Of a stretch of 64,000 nt of DNA, positions 38,311 to 49,807 are shown piece after piece. A model generated the notes under the pieces. The model was not told where the DNA came from, did not search any database, and saw only the letters and a list, made by a program, of their open reading frames with translations. A program made the position numbers and the translations under genes. Position 1 is the first letter of the stretch, and every line of letters starts with the position of its first letter. This stretch comes from Branchinecta lynchi (Eukaryota; Arthropoda; Branchiopoda; Anostraca; Branchinectidae). The stretch covers positions 5,700,046 to 5,764,045 of the forward strand of contig JAKZAP010000016.1 of NCBI GenBank assembly GCA_023053575.1. Reading direction: 5' to 3'.

Positions 38311-41300
38311 CTGAAAAGAAAACTCCTGGATCTTGGAGCTTTGGGGTCGACTACGCTGCCAGGCGGCGACGGAGAGTTGCTCCGCCGTTCCCGTTAGAAT
38401 TAACAATGGGGTTACGGTTCGATACCCCTTTCTTTATTTTTCAGATCCAGCCTAAGTGGACAGATACCATGGTTTGGAACGCTGACGTCATCTAGGTAGT
38501 CAATGTTAGTGAGATAGTCAGCGTGGTTCGATATTCGTCTTTACTGCGGATTGAACGACGCCATGTTTAGGGCTTTCGCCCGATTAAATCTGAATCATGG
38601 AGTCTTGTAAAGTACTGTGTAATTACAAGGATTTATTTTACTTGCTTTGAGAAGCAGAGAGAAAGAGGACCGTGAGTTGAGCCATAGGCTGAATAGGGAT
38701 CTTGGAGCTTTGAGGTTGACTACGCTGCCACGAATCGACCTCATATTGTATTGGCGAGAGAGTGGAGAATAAGGTCAGGCCCGCCGGTCTTAAGACAGTT
38801 TTGTCACGCTCTTCTCCAGGTCCCAAGGACCCTCTTCGAGACCTAGCCTAACCTCAATCCCTCAAACCACATCAAATGGTAATTCATCCGCTAAGTCGTA
38901 AAGTACGCAGAAACCTAAACCAATCTAGTGCTCACCTAGCGGGCTCAAAAGAATCTGTACGAAATTGCTTGTAATTGGGCACCTTGCTAACATGCAGCAA
39001 TCAACTCTCTACTAACCTACCACTAGGAGTTCACCATCAGGCTTATCGGTAACGGGTAGCTCTCTTTTCAGTGGGGCTTTAGCCTTAGGTTCAGTTCAGT
39101 TCAGTTCAATTGTGTTGCGAGAGTAACACTTTTTTTTTTTTTTTTTCCTATGCCGCCGATTTCATTTTATTCCTGGTAACTGGGAAGGGTTTAACCTGTG
39201 CGGTTTTTACGGAAAGTGTGGACCTTAGGCCGGATTGATGAATATGACATTACATTTTGGAAAGCTCCGTAGAGCTCTTGCCTGGGGCCAATCAGGATGG
39301 TTTTTGCTTGTCCTCGAGCCAGAGCCTACGGTTTGCGAAGTGAAGTGGAGTTGTATAGCCTATGTCAGAGAGGACTATCTGAAGTTGTGTAGCGAACCTT
39401 TCGTTTCGTCAAACCATGTTTCTGTTTTCGAGTGGAAAGCTCCGTTCTAGCACGCAAGCAGGCAGGCACCAGTTTCAAATTGAAGATGGACTAAAATCTA
39501 TAAGTGTTAAATATATGCGGCAGTTACCCGGCCCCACAGCCAACATATCTTCTTTGAGTGATAAATAGAAAAATCTACAGAGACAAAAAAGTGGCTTTTT
39601 CCCATGGGTCCGAAAGTGCTGCCATCTATTGTTTCTGTCATGTCTGCGACGATTTCAGCTGAGCTTATAATTTTTTTTTTTTTTGCACTTGGGTTTGCGG
39701 TAGAGTAACGGTATCAGAGATGCCTCTTAAACTTTAAAAGTTCTCTCATTGCTAAAGAAACTAGAGCTTATCCTTTGCTCCTTTCTAAGTCGTGACGTTA
39801 GAAAGTTGGCCTACGGCAAAAAAGTCAACTTTTGAACTAAGAAAGCTAAGTAAGCCGCGTTTGTGTTGAGATCAAAATTCCCCGCGTCATAGTAGACTTT
39901 TGTGTGGGCACGAACACATATATTCTGTACGTCATAACCAGGGTCGATAGTGGGAATTAAAACATTTTTTTTTGTGCAGAATCCAAATAATTCGGTGTGT
40001 CCAATCAGATGACACAAAAATAAGTTGGCTTTTCAGTTAAACTTTAAGGTCGGATTCGACTCATGGTGGATTGGGATTGGTACCTAGCCCCAGATTTGCA
40101 TTTGAAACCTTTCATGGTCGGATTCGACCATCTCTGCTAGAAGACCCTCCTCTATTCCTTACTTTGGTATGCAAAAACTAAAGGGCGATCTCTTGGATTA
40201 GCTTTCCGAAAAGCAAAGCGAGAATCTGCCGAGCGCAAGAACAAACGGATAGCAGTTACGCCTCAGTTGCACATTCACAACTTCTCACTGACTTGCCGAA
40301 ATCACTTTCCACTCGCGAAGTGGATTTGCTTTCCAAGTGCTGGCGGAAACTAGCAGAGCGCGAGAACAGCTTTGGAAAGCGAAGCGATTTTTAGCCGAAG
40401 TCGCAAAAACAGCCGGCGCATAAGCTCGTGGAGCTTTCCAGACCGCCAGAATCGCCCTTAAGTCGCGACGGGGCTAAAAATTCCTACGTGTGGGAGGTAG
40501 GAAAGTTCCCAGAAGAATCTTCTCTGGGGATCTTCGCGCTGGGAGGGAGACTATGTAGGGGATTGTTCGGGGGTTCTAGGGGGACAAATGAGAAGTGTTC
40601 CTGAGCCCATACTGATGCTACGTCAAAATATTCATTAGTTTATGATCAACATGGCTCCTCCTCCAAGGAAGGTGTGAAAACCACTACTTGACTCCTCCTC
40701 TGGGAGGAGCCAACTCTTACCCATCCGCCAATCCGGGGGACCGAGGGGTGGAGCCAGGCCAATTAATTGAGGGGAATAAAAGGCTTTGGATTGTGTCAAA
40801 TGTCGTCCAAGTCCAGGCGTCGCAACTAATTCAAGTCTTAAAGCACAATGGACACTTCTAATGCTTTACTTTTTATAAATGCTTCACAAATACACATTTC
40901 CGACTTCCTTTAGAAGGCGCTACAAAAATCGGCCGTTTTCTTGTTATCCCTTGTCTTTACCTCTCTGGCATTTCGGCGATCCAAATCTTAGGAGCTGGGA
41001 TATCGTGGCAGGAAATTCAGAAACTCCCAGCAATGCTTGATAGAAAAGGATTTATTTGAGATGTCACCAAAGTTAAGTCGCAGATGCAGTTTCTCTGATT
41101 GTTCTAGTGTGTCATCAGAAGTTCCATGGCTTAAAGTGCCTATTAAAAGTTTTTCTTTGTGGAATAGTGTTGTGAAGCTTGATTAGATTGCTTTATAAAA
41201 CGTCCCAGAATATGCAATAAGCTTAAAAAAATAACATAGCTACAAAAATCATTCAAAAACAGATAACCTATTCAAATCTGAATTATGCAAGCTGATTTAT

Positions 41301-41526
41301 GCATAAAATAAAGATCTAATATGTGTTACAAGAAACATCACTTTTATCTTTGTCCAAGCTGGTAAATTGAGCGTGCACTGGCCCAAAGAAGTATGCTTTG
41401 AAATATCACTGAGAGGAAACTGCTGAAAAAGCTGCTGATCTAGGGGGTAAGCATTGTTTCTATGTTGTTACCGAGTGGCATTGGGGTAGTTTGATGTGCC
41501 CATTGAACTTTAAGAGTTTTACTTAC
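38311..41526. other. intron: dispersed repeats, no gene
   Basis: 38,335-38,380 and 38,695-38,740 share a GATCTTGGAGCTTTG.GGT phrase. 39,080-39,845 is a dispersed repeat with an inverted copy at 60.8-62.95 kb. 39,830-40,015 resembles 14,690-14,860 inverted. 40,150-41,520 shows no recognisable gene or repeat. Confidence 0.55.
39080..39845. mobile_element. dispersed repeat, intact copy
   Basis: About 765 bases whose reverse complement is found at 62,381-62,990 and, after an inserted element, 60,803-60,957. Shared words include GGAAAGCTCCGTAGAGC, GTTACCCGGCCCCACAGCC and GGCCTACGGCAAAAAAGTC. This copy lacks the insertion and so records the pre-insertion structure. No ORF of note. Confidence 0.8.
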
Positions 41527-41677
41527 TCGGAGAGGTGAGCCAGACTGAAACTAGTCCTTCTTCGACCAAAGTAGATGTCCGAAGAGTAGGCTGCTCTAGG
41601 ACTAGCGTTTTCAGCTGTCTGGGGTGTTAAGGGCGACCAAGTCCGCCCAGAGTCCGAGGAGTAGTCCAACGAGACAT
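41527..41677 (-). CDS. reelin-like exon F: Asp-box of subrepeat A
   Basis: 151 bases: 2 bases, 49 codons, 2 bases. Acceptor TATTCCAG|AT, donor GA|GTAAGT. Encodes VSLDYSSDSGRTWSPL, with the canonical Asp-box SSDSGRTW, then a variable loop. The preceding half-codon comes from exon E and the following one from exon G, both in phase. Confidence 0.88.
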
Positions 41678-41842
41678 CTGGAATAGAGCCAGGCGTTTTT
41701 TTTTTGTACAAGGTAGTACGTTCAAAAGAATATCCCACCATCCTAACTATTCTAAATACGGAACTTCTGAGGGCGCTGTCGCTGATCACGGATTTTTGTT
41801 CAGATACACTGTCAGTAGTTTCATAAGAGGATGATCTGTTTC

Positions 41843-42085
41843 AACAGACAACACTTGCGATGTAATCTGTTGTCGCGACAAACGTTATGTATGAAATGTT
41901 ATAAATCACAAGCATTGCCAGGAAGAGCAGAAAACCGCCAAATCTGCTGACTTTTTTCTGTCGTCATGATATGAAAAATTCAGTAGATGCTTTTTTGGCG
42001 TTTTTTGGCTCTTCCTTGCAATGCTTGTTATGCATGTTATACATTTATCGCGACAACAGATTACATCCCAAGTGTTGTCTGCTGA
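41843..42085. repeat. long inverted repeat, arms about 100 bases
   Basis: GATGTAATCTGTTGTCGCGA near 41,857 and its inverse TCGCGACAACAGATTACATC near 42,048. The arms extend inward through AAGCATTGCCAGGAAGAGC and GCTCTTCCTTGCAATGCTTG, with a loop of about 45 bases. Arm identity is roughly 85% by eye. Confidence 0.8.
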
Positions 42086-42244
42086 GTGTTTCTGTCGAAA
42101 CCGCGCATCCTTGTGGTATCTCTTATGAAAATTCTGACAGTATACAACATTCGGTTTTTGGTTCCGTATGAAACCAAGATCAGGTGAAAAACTCTTGTTC
42201 CCTCCGCTTCCGTTCGCAGTGACTTCCTTCAACTAAAATTTAAC

Positions 42245-42470
42245 ACATGGGTCAGGCATGCTTAAAGGACATGTCTACCTATAATACTAACGCAACCTAC
42301 TTTCATAATGACTCCATATATTCCCAAATCCGAAGACCCCAATTTCGCACCGTCCATTCTAACCCCTCTAACAAAACCAAGCAGGTTTTTCTCACTTGCG
42401 TGTTTTGCTACGTTCGTGTATCACGCTGTCAAAGGTTGTCTGCGAGAACTTTTTCCATAAAATGAGCTAT
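42245..42470. repeat. dispersed repeat shared with 49,595-49,825
   Basis: Shared words include GCATGCTTAAAGGAC, CCTATAATACTAA.GCAA, ACTCCATATATTC and GGTTGTCTGCGAG. About 220 bases and non-coding. Confidence 0.7.
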
Positions 42471-42789
42471 CTAAATTGTTTCCTTGTTTTCGCCTCAAGT
42501 CAACGGGTCTCTGAAAAGGCTTAAAACAGCCAAAACCGTGGGTTCTTTGATGGTTCTAGTTTGAAAGTATTCAAATATTTTAAGATACTGTCAGCTGAAG
42601 AGTAAATATTGCGAGGGGTCCTTTAAAGTCGCATGCAATCGCAGCCAGTGTCCGACTGGCAAACAAAAAAATAAGCATCTGGACAAGTCCTTTCACACCT
42701 TGTAGACGCAAATTTCGTATCGGCACTTGTGATAGCCGTATCATCCGATCAACGAGGCGTCGGAGACTGTCCAAACCTACTGTCGAGGG

Positions 42790-43345
42790 GTTGCCCATTC
42801 TCAAAATCGGTGTACACTGGGTGGCGGGTGACGCGCGTGGTGGATGGGTGGCGGAAGGGTAGCGCGCGTGGCGGAAAATAGTTATATTTTAGCAAGAGAC
42901 GGGCGGGTGGCGCGTGTGGAGGATGAGTTGCGGCAGAGTGGCGCACGCGGCGGATGAGTGGTGCGCGCGAGGGATGAGTGGTGCGCGCGGCGGATGAGTG
43001 GCGCGCGTGCCGGATGGGTGGCGGATGAGTGGCGTGCGTGGTGGATGGGTGGCGCAAAATGGTGTACACCAAGTGGGCGAAGAGTGGGCAGACCCTCGCC
43101 TACTGTACTATAGGAGTATGTTTCAACGTTGAGGTTAGCTTCTGATCTCTATTTCTGAGCAAGAGGTGGGTGGGTGGCGCGCGTGGTGGATGAGTGGTGC
43201 ACGTGGCGGATAAGTGGCGGAAGAGTGGCACGCGTGGCGGATGAGTGGCGCGCGTGGCGGATGAGTGGCGCGCGTACCGGATGGGTGGCGGTTGAGTGGC
43301 GCGCGTGGCGGATGGGTAGCGCAAAATGGTGTACACCAAGTGGCG
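42790..43345. repeat. two G-rich minisatellite arrays (GTGGCGCGCGTGGCGGATGA)
   Basis: Arrays at about 42,820-43,060 and 43,165-43,325 are built of 19-24-base units of the type GTGGCGCGCGTGGCGGATGA. Both are followed by AATGGTGTACACCAAGTGG and CTCGCCTACTGTACT, so the two arrays look like a segmental duplication. Antisense frames rich in TRATHPP are repeat artefacts. Confidence 0.85.
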
Positions 43346-43375
43346 GAGAGTGGGCAACCCCTCGCCTACTGTACT

Positions 43376-45749
43376 CAGGGTTCGTGCGCTTGCTCTTCCA
43401 CGTTTTTCACTGACTTTTCCCTGACCTTTTTTGGTGATTTTCCCTGACCTTTTCCAGCAGTTTTCCAACACCTTTCGATTACCTCAGTGAACAAATTAAC
43501 TCATTTACTGAAGAAACAAGAGCTGGAAGCTCACATGTCACTTGCAAGGCTGGGTCAGAGGATTAAAGTATGAACTCGTCAACTCGTGGGCTTGTTGTGA
43601 TCATATGTAAGCAAAATCCTTGAGAGAAGAACGGTCATGGGTCCTTGGAAATCACGAGAATGTATTGTTCCTGAAGCACAAATGATGATAAGCTTATTTG
43701 AATCAAGAAAATGTATATTTTGCTCAAAATTATTGTTTGTATTTTAAGAAAATCAGTTGTAAGCAAAGCCCGTGAGGCAAAAATGATCACGGGCCCTTGG
43801 TGATCATGAATATATATCGTTTGGTTAACGTATTTTTTTACTTTTAGGTTAAGAAGCGCACTTTAAGGGTGCTAAAAATTAGTTTAACACCTTTGAGTTA
43901 AATGTAAACTTTTAACTTAGTATGTAAACTGTAAACTTAGGATTAGTACTTTAAGGTTAGGATTAGTACTTTAAGGGATGGTGGGATCTGAGAAGTGACA
44001 ATTTCTGATACAATCTTGTCAAGTTTTTAATTTTCAAGCCAAGTTTCATCACCCTAGAACATCAAGAATTACCTTAGTTCGCGATCACCGAAATTCCGGA
44101 CCCCCCCCCCCCCCCCCCACCCACCAACTCCCCTCACAGTGCCCGAACCCGGTCCGATTTTGTCACTGATGTATATAGTTCTTGTCCTTGTTCTTCCAAC
44201 CAAGTTTCATCCCAATTACTCCACTCTAAGCTTGTCACAAGACCCCTCCCTCCACATCCATCGGATCCGGTCCGGACTTAAAACGGGAGATCCGAGACAT
44301 GGGGTGTTCCCAAATATCATGTTTCGTTAAGATCCGACCACTCGTTCTAAAGTTATACATACATCAAGATTCCATATTTCCCCTCCCTCCACTCACCCAC
44401 GATGGTTGGGTCGGAGAACTGATTATTTCTAAACAATCCCGCCAAGTCTCTAATGTTCAAGCCAAGTTTCATCGTCCTAGCACATCTGGAAATACCTTAG
44501 ATCGCGATAGCCCGATTTACGGACTTCCCCCCTCTAACTCCCCCCACAGTGCCCACATCCCATCCAGTTCTATCACTGAGTATCTAGTTCTTGTGCTTGT
44601 CCTTCCCCCCAAGTTTCATCCCAATCGCTCGACTCTAAGCGTGCCACAAGATTTCCGGTCCCCCCCCCCCCCCACATTCATCGGATCCGGCTTTAAATGG
44701 GTCATTCGAGGCACGAGCTCTTTCCAAATATCAAGTTTCGTTAAGATCCGATCATCCGTTCCTATGTTATATATACATTCCTCAAGATTCCGGATTCCCC
44801 CTCCTTCCACTCCCCCACGGTGGTCGGATGGGGAAGTTGACTATTCCCAAATTAATTTGGTCGGATCCGTGACTTGCCTGTGAAGTTTCATAGTCCTAGC
44901 CCACCTGGAAGTAACTTAACTCCGAATCATCGGAAATCCGGAAACCCCCTCCAACTCCCCCACAGTGCACGAATCCGGTCTGGTTCTGTCAATGGTGTAC
45001 CTAGGGCTTGCTTGTTCCTCCCACCAAGTTTCATCCCGATCGCTCCACTCTAAGCGTGTCACATGATTTCCAGTCCACCCCTTCTACTCCCCCCCCCCAC
45101 ATTCATCGTATTCGGTCCGCACTTGAAATAGGACATTTGAGACACGAGGCCTCTCCAAATATCAAGTCACTAAGATCCGATCACCCGCACGAAAGTTATG
45201 CATGTCTCTAAATTGCGGATTCCAGCTCCCCCTCCCTCCCCCCACGATGGTCGGATCGAGCAAGTGATTGTTTCCAAGTTAGTTTGGACGGGTCTCTAAT
45301 ATGCCTGCCAAGTTTCATCGTCCTAGCACATCTGGAAGTACCCTAACTCACAAACACCGGACTGACGGACCAACCGACAGACCGACGGAAAAGTGGTCGG
45401 TATATGGCACTTGGTCGGAAGGCAAGGGCCATAAAAACTGAACAAAACATCCATAAGCTTCGTAAAGCCGTTCAAACTGTACGAGAAATTAACAATGCGA
45501 TTCCTCATTCCACAAACTGGGACGGCTCAAAGAACACAGTTATCAACTCGTAAACTTTGGACAGAGAACCGACGAAAAAGAAACTTCCAGTAAAAAAAAA
45601 AACTTGATGCATAAGTATTGACTGAGCTTTTCCATTAATTTCCCTGACCTTCTGCAACTTTTCATGATTTTCCCTGACTTTTCCCTGATTTCCCTGACCA
45701 AAAAAAATTCCGTGACTTTTCCCTGATTTCCAGAGCCGCACGAACCCTG
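43376..45749. mobile_element. hAT-like element (CAGGGTTCGTGCG termini) carrying a nested element
   Basis: Starts CAGGGTTCGTGCG at 43,376 and ends CGCACGAACCCTG at 45,749. TGTACT flanks each side (43,370-43,375 and 45,750-45,755). Both ends are lined with CTGACTTTTCCCTGA-type words in inverse order. 43,502-45,437 inside is a complete modular satellite element. A nearby unoccupied relative of the target is visible at 43,090-43,100 (CTACTGTACTATAGG). Confidence 0.8.
43502..45437. mobile_element. modular satellite element, nested copy
   Basis: Left end GAGCTGGAAGCTCACATGTC at 43,511; right end GGTCGGAAGGCAAGGGCCAT near 45,412. Inside are units of about 120 bases (GGGTCCTTGG, CGGGCCCTTGGTGATCATGA) and then about six units of the 'AAGTTTCATC / TCGGATCCGGTCCGGACTT' type separated by C-runs. 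The same order appears at 25.1-26.9 kb. Confidence 0.8.
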
Positions 45750-46902
45750 TGTACTATATGGGTATAACTGGTATACCAAGTATGAACTTGATACCTGTTT
45801 ATTCCTGTCACGGGTAACAAACTTTACTCCTGGGCAATCTGGGCCCAGTTGCCCATGAACGCGGTGGGTGGGGGAGGTGCAACTTTCAAAGCAATTTCCC
45901 AGCCCTAAGATCTACATGTACAACAAACTTAATCGTCCTGTGTCTAGTTCTGCTCAAGTTATGAACATTACTCACTGGGCAATCTGGGCCCATTTGCCCC
46001 TGAACCGGACGGGGGTAGCGGGTGGGACTTTTCAACGTTGAGGTTATGATATCCACCATCAGTAGGATATACGAATAACAGGTCTAAAGCAAGGACCTGG
46101 TCATGATGAAATCAATTCCATAATTAAAAAATTTACGTATAGGGAAATATAAATAGCTTCTTTTGTCTTTAAATGGCAAATAAATTATATCATTCATTTA
46201 ATCAAGTCTCCAGTACCTTCGAATCTACGTATCTATCAATCCAACAAGTCACAAATTCTCTCGGGTTTCACATACAGTAGAGGTATGCTTATCTGAACGT
46301 CTGTTAATAGTGAACGATCGCCGTAGAAAAAACTAAAACCCAAACCAGGCAATTTTTACAATGAATAGTTGTAATATGGGACGGTTTGCCGGAAGTGCAA
46401 CCGAAATATCCGAATTTATATTTATCCCTCGCACATCATCCTAGAGGGATAATTAGCTGATCAAGAAAAAAAAAACCCGAAAATCACGGTTTTCTATTTC
46501 TTTAATAACCACTCACGCTTTTGTCACTTTTTGAATATTTTGCTAATTCACGGCTGAAAGTGACTCAACGGACAACTAGTTTGCTTTTTATAATTTGAGA
46601 AGTTTGCAACAAGGAACGCACCTTCAACGGAGAAGATGGCGGTCCGAACCTGCAGATACCTTCAAAAGAGAAAGGACCTTTTTAGTAATTGAAAATCAAA
46701 GAAAGTTAATCGAATTTCTACTTACAGTTTGTGCCAAGATAAGCCCGAAATAGTTGGCTGTTAGCTGACATCAAGTTTGTTATTTTTCTTTTCTATTTTA
46801 CTTTTTTATATGCAAGTAACAAAGCCAAGGTAGTGGAACATTTAAAAAAGTGTTCAAATAAGCATACATCTACTGTACGTCTGCGTTGCTCGGCGTCACT
46901 TC

Positions 46903-47065
46903 TATATGACTAAGTCCAAAACACGCCAGTGATTCTCAGGAAGAAGGAGCAAACGTGTCCGTAACGACTCAAATCCAGAGTCAGCGCAGCTGTGACACCG
47001 TTTCTTCCGTTCTTCCGCAGGTACCCCGAGATTCTGCATCGGAAGGGAGAGATAGTCATCAAGTG
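46903..47065. mobile_element. MITE of the ATACTC..GACTAA family, short copy
   Basis: CTTCTATATGACTAAGTCCA at the left and GATAGTCATCAAGTGTAT at the right, with the family interior between (AACACGCCAGTGA, CAGCTGTGA, CTTCCGCAGGTACC). Confidence 0.65.
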
Positions 47066-47266
47066 TATTTCTGTCTTGCCAGGAAAAGGTATTAATAATA
47101 TAGATAACTTAATCCGATTCAAGCCCTACGGTGCAAACTCTATTCAGAAGTCTATTCTATCTAACAAACCCGAGCACTAAAACGACGAACGGCGGGAGCT
47201 TGAATACACCTCACGCGAAGCCAGTGAATTATCAGAAGGTATTCAGTCCGACGAATAGAAACTTAC

Positions 47267-47374
47267 CGAAACACGAGTCAGTTGTGTCGCAACCGCTGGA
47301 CAGCTCAAACTGTAGAACTGTGTTCTGACTGACATCAAAATCATTACTGATAGCTTCTCTGACATTGCTCGTCC
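47267..47374 (-). CDS. reelin-like exon E: subrepeat A strand and cysteine
   Basis: 108 bases: 2 bases, 35 codons, 1 base. Acceptor TCTTCAG|GG, donor TTTCG|GTAAGT. Encodes AISNDFDVSQNTVLQFELSS followed by GCDTTDSC, the reelin 'xxLDxTxxxxLQFxLxxGC' strand pair. Phase matches exons D and F. Confidence 0.88.
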
Positions 47375-48383
47375 CTGAAGAAGAAAGAGCTAAAATGAAA
47401 GACCATCTGTCTGATTGAAATCAAGGTGTCCCCCATCCTCGAAATGCACAACTAAAAATGCTTTACAGCAATACCGAGGGCAAAAAGCTCTTCCCTGGCA
47501 TTTTAATCTTCACGAATTGTAAAACTACAACTTTTGAAAAAAGATAATTTAAACAGGAAGTTTTGGTAAGTTTACAGGAAGTCTGACTGCTTTATATTAT
47601 TTGTCATGGGCTTGAGACCGTGTATAATCTTGAGTCAGTGACGACAACCAGACTAAACTTGATCAAAATCAGGGACCCATAAATTTCCTGTAATGACTCA
47701 CCATTCAGGGGCTTGTCAATAAGAGATTTCTGATGCGCTCTCGACCGACCGTCAGATAGTTCGAAAAATACCCACGGGGATAAAATACCCGACTAACCAG
47801 ATAGACAAAAATTTTCGCTGCTGTTGTGATGAACTAGGATTATTTATCTGTAATCGAAGAGTATCCTGGATCTTTTGTCCTAGCTTAGGTACCTAGTGGC
47901 ATGCTGGCAATTTGGTCTATCTGAGCAAAAACGCCGATTCGACCAAAGCGGAATTTTTGGAAACTAGGTGAGGCTCGGGCAACATAGCAACATAGAAGCA
48001 TAGGAAATGACAAGCCCCCTGAATGGCGAGTCATTATAGGAAATTTACGGGTCCCTGTCAATATGGTTAAGCGTATTCCAATTCGTCTGGGGGACTTCAG
48101 TGTAATCGACACGGAGTTTAGTTCTTTTGGATCAATCAAAACATCTTAACCCATGCAAGTTCCATATGAGCTTACAGCTCTTGTTACTTACACCGAAAAC
48201 AGATTGTCAACATAAACAAGAACTCAATTTAAAAATATGGTACTAAACTGTTTAAAATTCGACTTTTTAGTTGATTTTTAGTCGTTATAAATAGAAGATG
48301 ATTTACTTTGTTTCCATTTGTCAACACTGTATTTGACTCATGTCGATGTCTGTTCTAATATCGGCATTCTTTCACAATCACAT

Positions 48384-48973
48384 CCTGATGAAAAATTTGT
48401 AGCCTGCGTAGTTGTATGACAGTTATGCGAAAAAGTTGCATGTATTGATACGTAACAGTAAAGAATACTATCGTTTAATGTGCTTCAGACTGGGCCGATC
48501 CAGTAGTATCCATTACCATCCTGTCTTGCCGATGAAAAATTTAAAGTAGTACTATGAAGTAGTATGAAAAAGTTGCATGCAGTACTAACGATGCTACTAC
48601 ATGCTTCTACTTCAAGGCTACCGTGTTACTGGATACTACTATATGATACTATTAGCAAGACTGGATGCTACTATGGCAAGACAGGATGCTACTGGATACT
48701 ACTACAGAAGATTGGACCAGTCTGAGACACATTAAATGATAGTATTCTTTGCTATTACATAGTACTACATGCAACGTTTTCGTACTACTACCATATTACT
48801 ACGCTGGCTACATCGGGAATAGCATCCAGTCTTGCTAACAATAGCATGCAGTAGTAATGAAGTAAGACGGTAGCCTTGATATAGAAGCATGTGGTAGCAT
48901 CAGTTCGTACTGCAAGCTACTTACTTTTTCGTGCAACTTCATACTACTATTTTGTGATAAATTTTTCATCGGG
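48384..48973. mobile_element. MITE, GATGAAAAATT...TTTTTCATCGGG, self-nested
   Basis: Outer ends CCTGATGAAAAATTTG and ATAAATTTTTCATCGGG. Inside, at about 48,534, a second GATGAAAAATTT start leads into CTTCAAGGCTACCGTGTTAC, the inverse of a block near 48,865 (ACGGTAGCCTTGATATAGAA). The region can therefore fold over several hundred bases. Relatives at 8,755 and 52,169. Confidence 0.8.
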
Positions 48974-49034
48974 ATTCTATTTGAAACATGGCGATTCGCT
49001 TTTATTCTGGAGGGGCTGATACCAGCGGTATCGT

Positions 49035-49334
49035 TGAGAGCGTGTTCCACCCTTCTAACATTAGTTACTATTAGTTACTATTTCCGTTCCATCCTCACGA
49101 AAAGTTACTACGCTGACCGTTCCAACCTTGTCGGAATAGTAACTAATAGTTACTATTTGCTTACCATTCTCGGGAGCGTAGTAACTACGCATCTCTGTAA
49201 CGTGATTGGTCGGATTCACCCCTGGCGTGAGATCCTGCTGGTAAATAGAAAAAATCGTTCCAGCCTTGGCAAAAAGCCAGAATTCGTGACGTCATGCGTA
49301 GTAACTACGGTAAGTAGGGTGGAACACGCTCTGA
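49035..49334. mobile_element. MITE with GAGCGTGTTCCACCCT termini (second copy)
   Basis: 294 bases from 49,038 to 49,331. TGA lies on both flanks (49,035-49,037 and 49,332-49,334). Its right end lies 78 bases from exon D. Confidence 0.85.
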
Positions 49335-49409
49335 GATGCTAAAATGAAAACAGTTGGATCCAAATCCTACACAAAACACAATAAAATAGTATTTAAATCT
49401 GGGATTTAC

Positions 49410-49545
49410 CAGAGAAGACGATTCCAGTGGTATTTCTTTTGCAAATTTCCTGCACACTGGACCCGGAAAGGAAACTCCACAGTACCGGCTGAGCGGACGA
49501 GCTATCCTTGCTTTTCGTGGAACCAGACATGCTGTTTATTCGGAT
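49410..49545 (-). CDS. reelin-like exon D: repeat boundary and start of subrepeat A
   Basis: 136 bases: 45 codons in phase 0 plus 1 base. Acceptor CTTTGTAG, donor TCTG|GTAAAT. Encodes a serine-rich linker, then PVLWSFLSGSSVQEIC and TTGIVFSG, matching the reelin 'W..vSGg.v...CG....G..L.FSG' opening. It follows exon C directly (WALDE|IRINS). There is no EGF between them, as expected at the boundary between two reelin repeats. Confidence 0.87.
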
Positions 49546-49807
49546 CTACAAAGAATAGTAAAATTATTTGAAAGAAAAGGCTTGTAAAATACGTCAATAG
49601 CATGCTTAAAGGACCTGTCTTACCTATAATACTAAGGCAAGCAACTTCCATAATCACTCCATATATTTCTAAACCCGGAGACCGCAATTTCGACGGTAGG
49701 CTACATTCTAGCCCGTCTAACAAAACCACGATGATTTTCTCACTTGCCGTGTTTTGCTACCTTCGATGTGTATCTCGCTGTAGACGGTTGTCTGCGAGGA
49801 GTTGTTC

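Larger units (their letters stand above)
41678..47266. other. intron: inverted repeat, minisatellites and nested hAT/modular elements; no gene
   Basis: 41,843-42,085 long inverted repeat; 42,245-42,470 dispersed repeat (also 49,595-49,825); 42,790-43,075 and 43,165-43,345 G-rich minisatellites; 43,376-45,749 hAT-like element containing a modular satellite element; 46,903-47,065 MITE. 45,750-46,900 holds a GGGCAATCTGGGCCCA.TTGCCC word repeated near 45,833 and 45,978 but no gene. Confidence 0.65.
47375..49409. other. intron with nested MITE copies; no gene
   Basis: 47,375-48,383 shows nothing recognisable. 48,384-48,973 is a MITE of the CCCGATGAAAAATT family with a second copy folded inside it. 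49,038-49,331 is a GAGCGTGTTCC MITE. Confidence 0.6.

Noticed and set aside
38335..38430. B-box-like GGTTCGATACCCC considered as a tRNA or SINE
   Set aside because: No A-box at proper spacing and no cloverleaf pairing could be drawn.
42749..43471. Frames rich in THPP/RATH repeats
   Set aside because: They are the GC-rich minisatellite translated; no conserved start, stop or domain.
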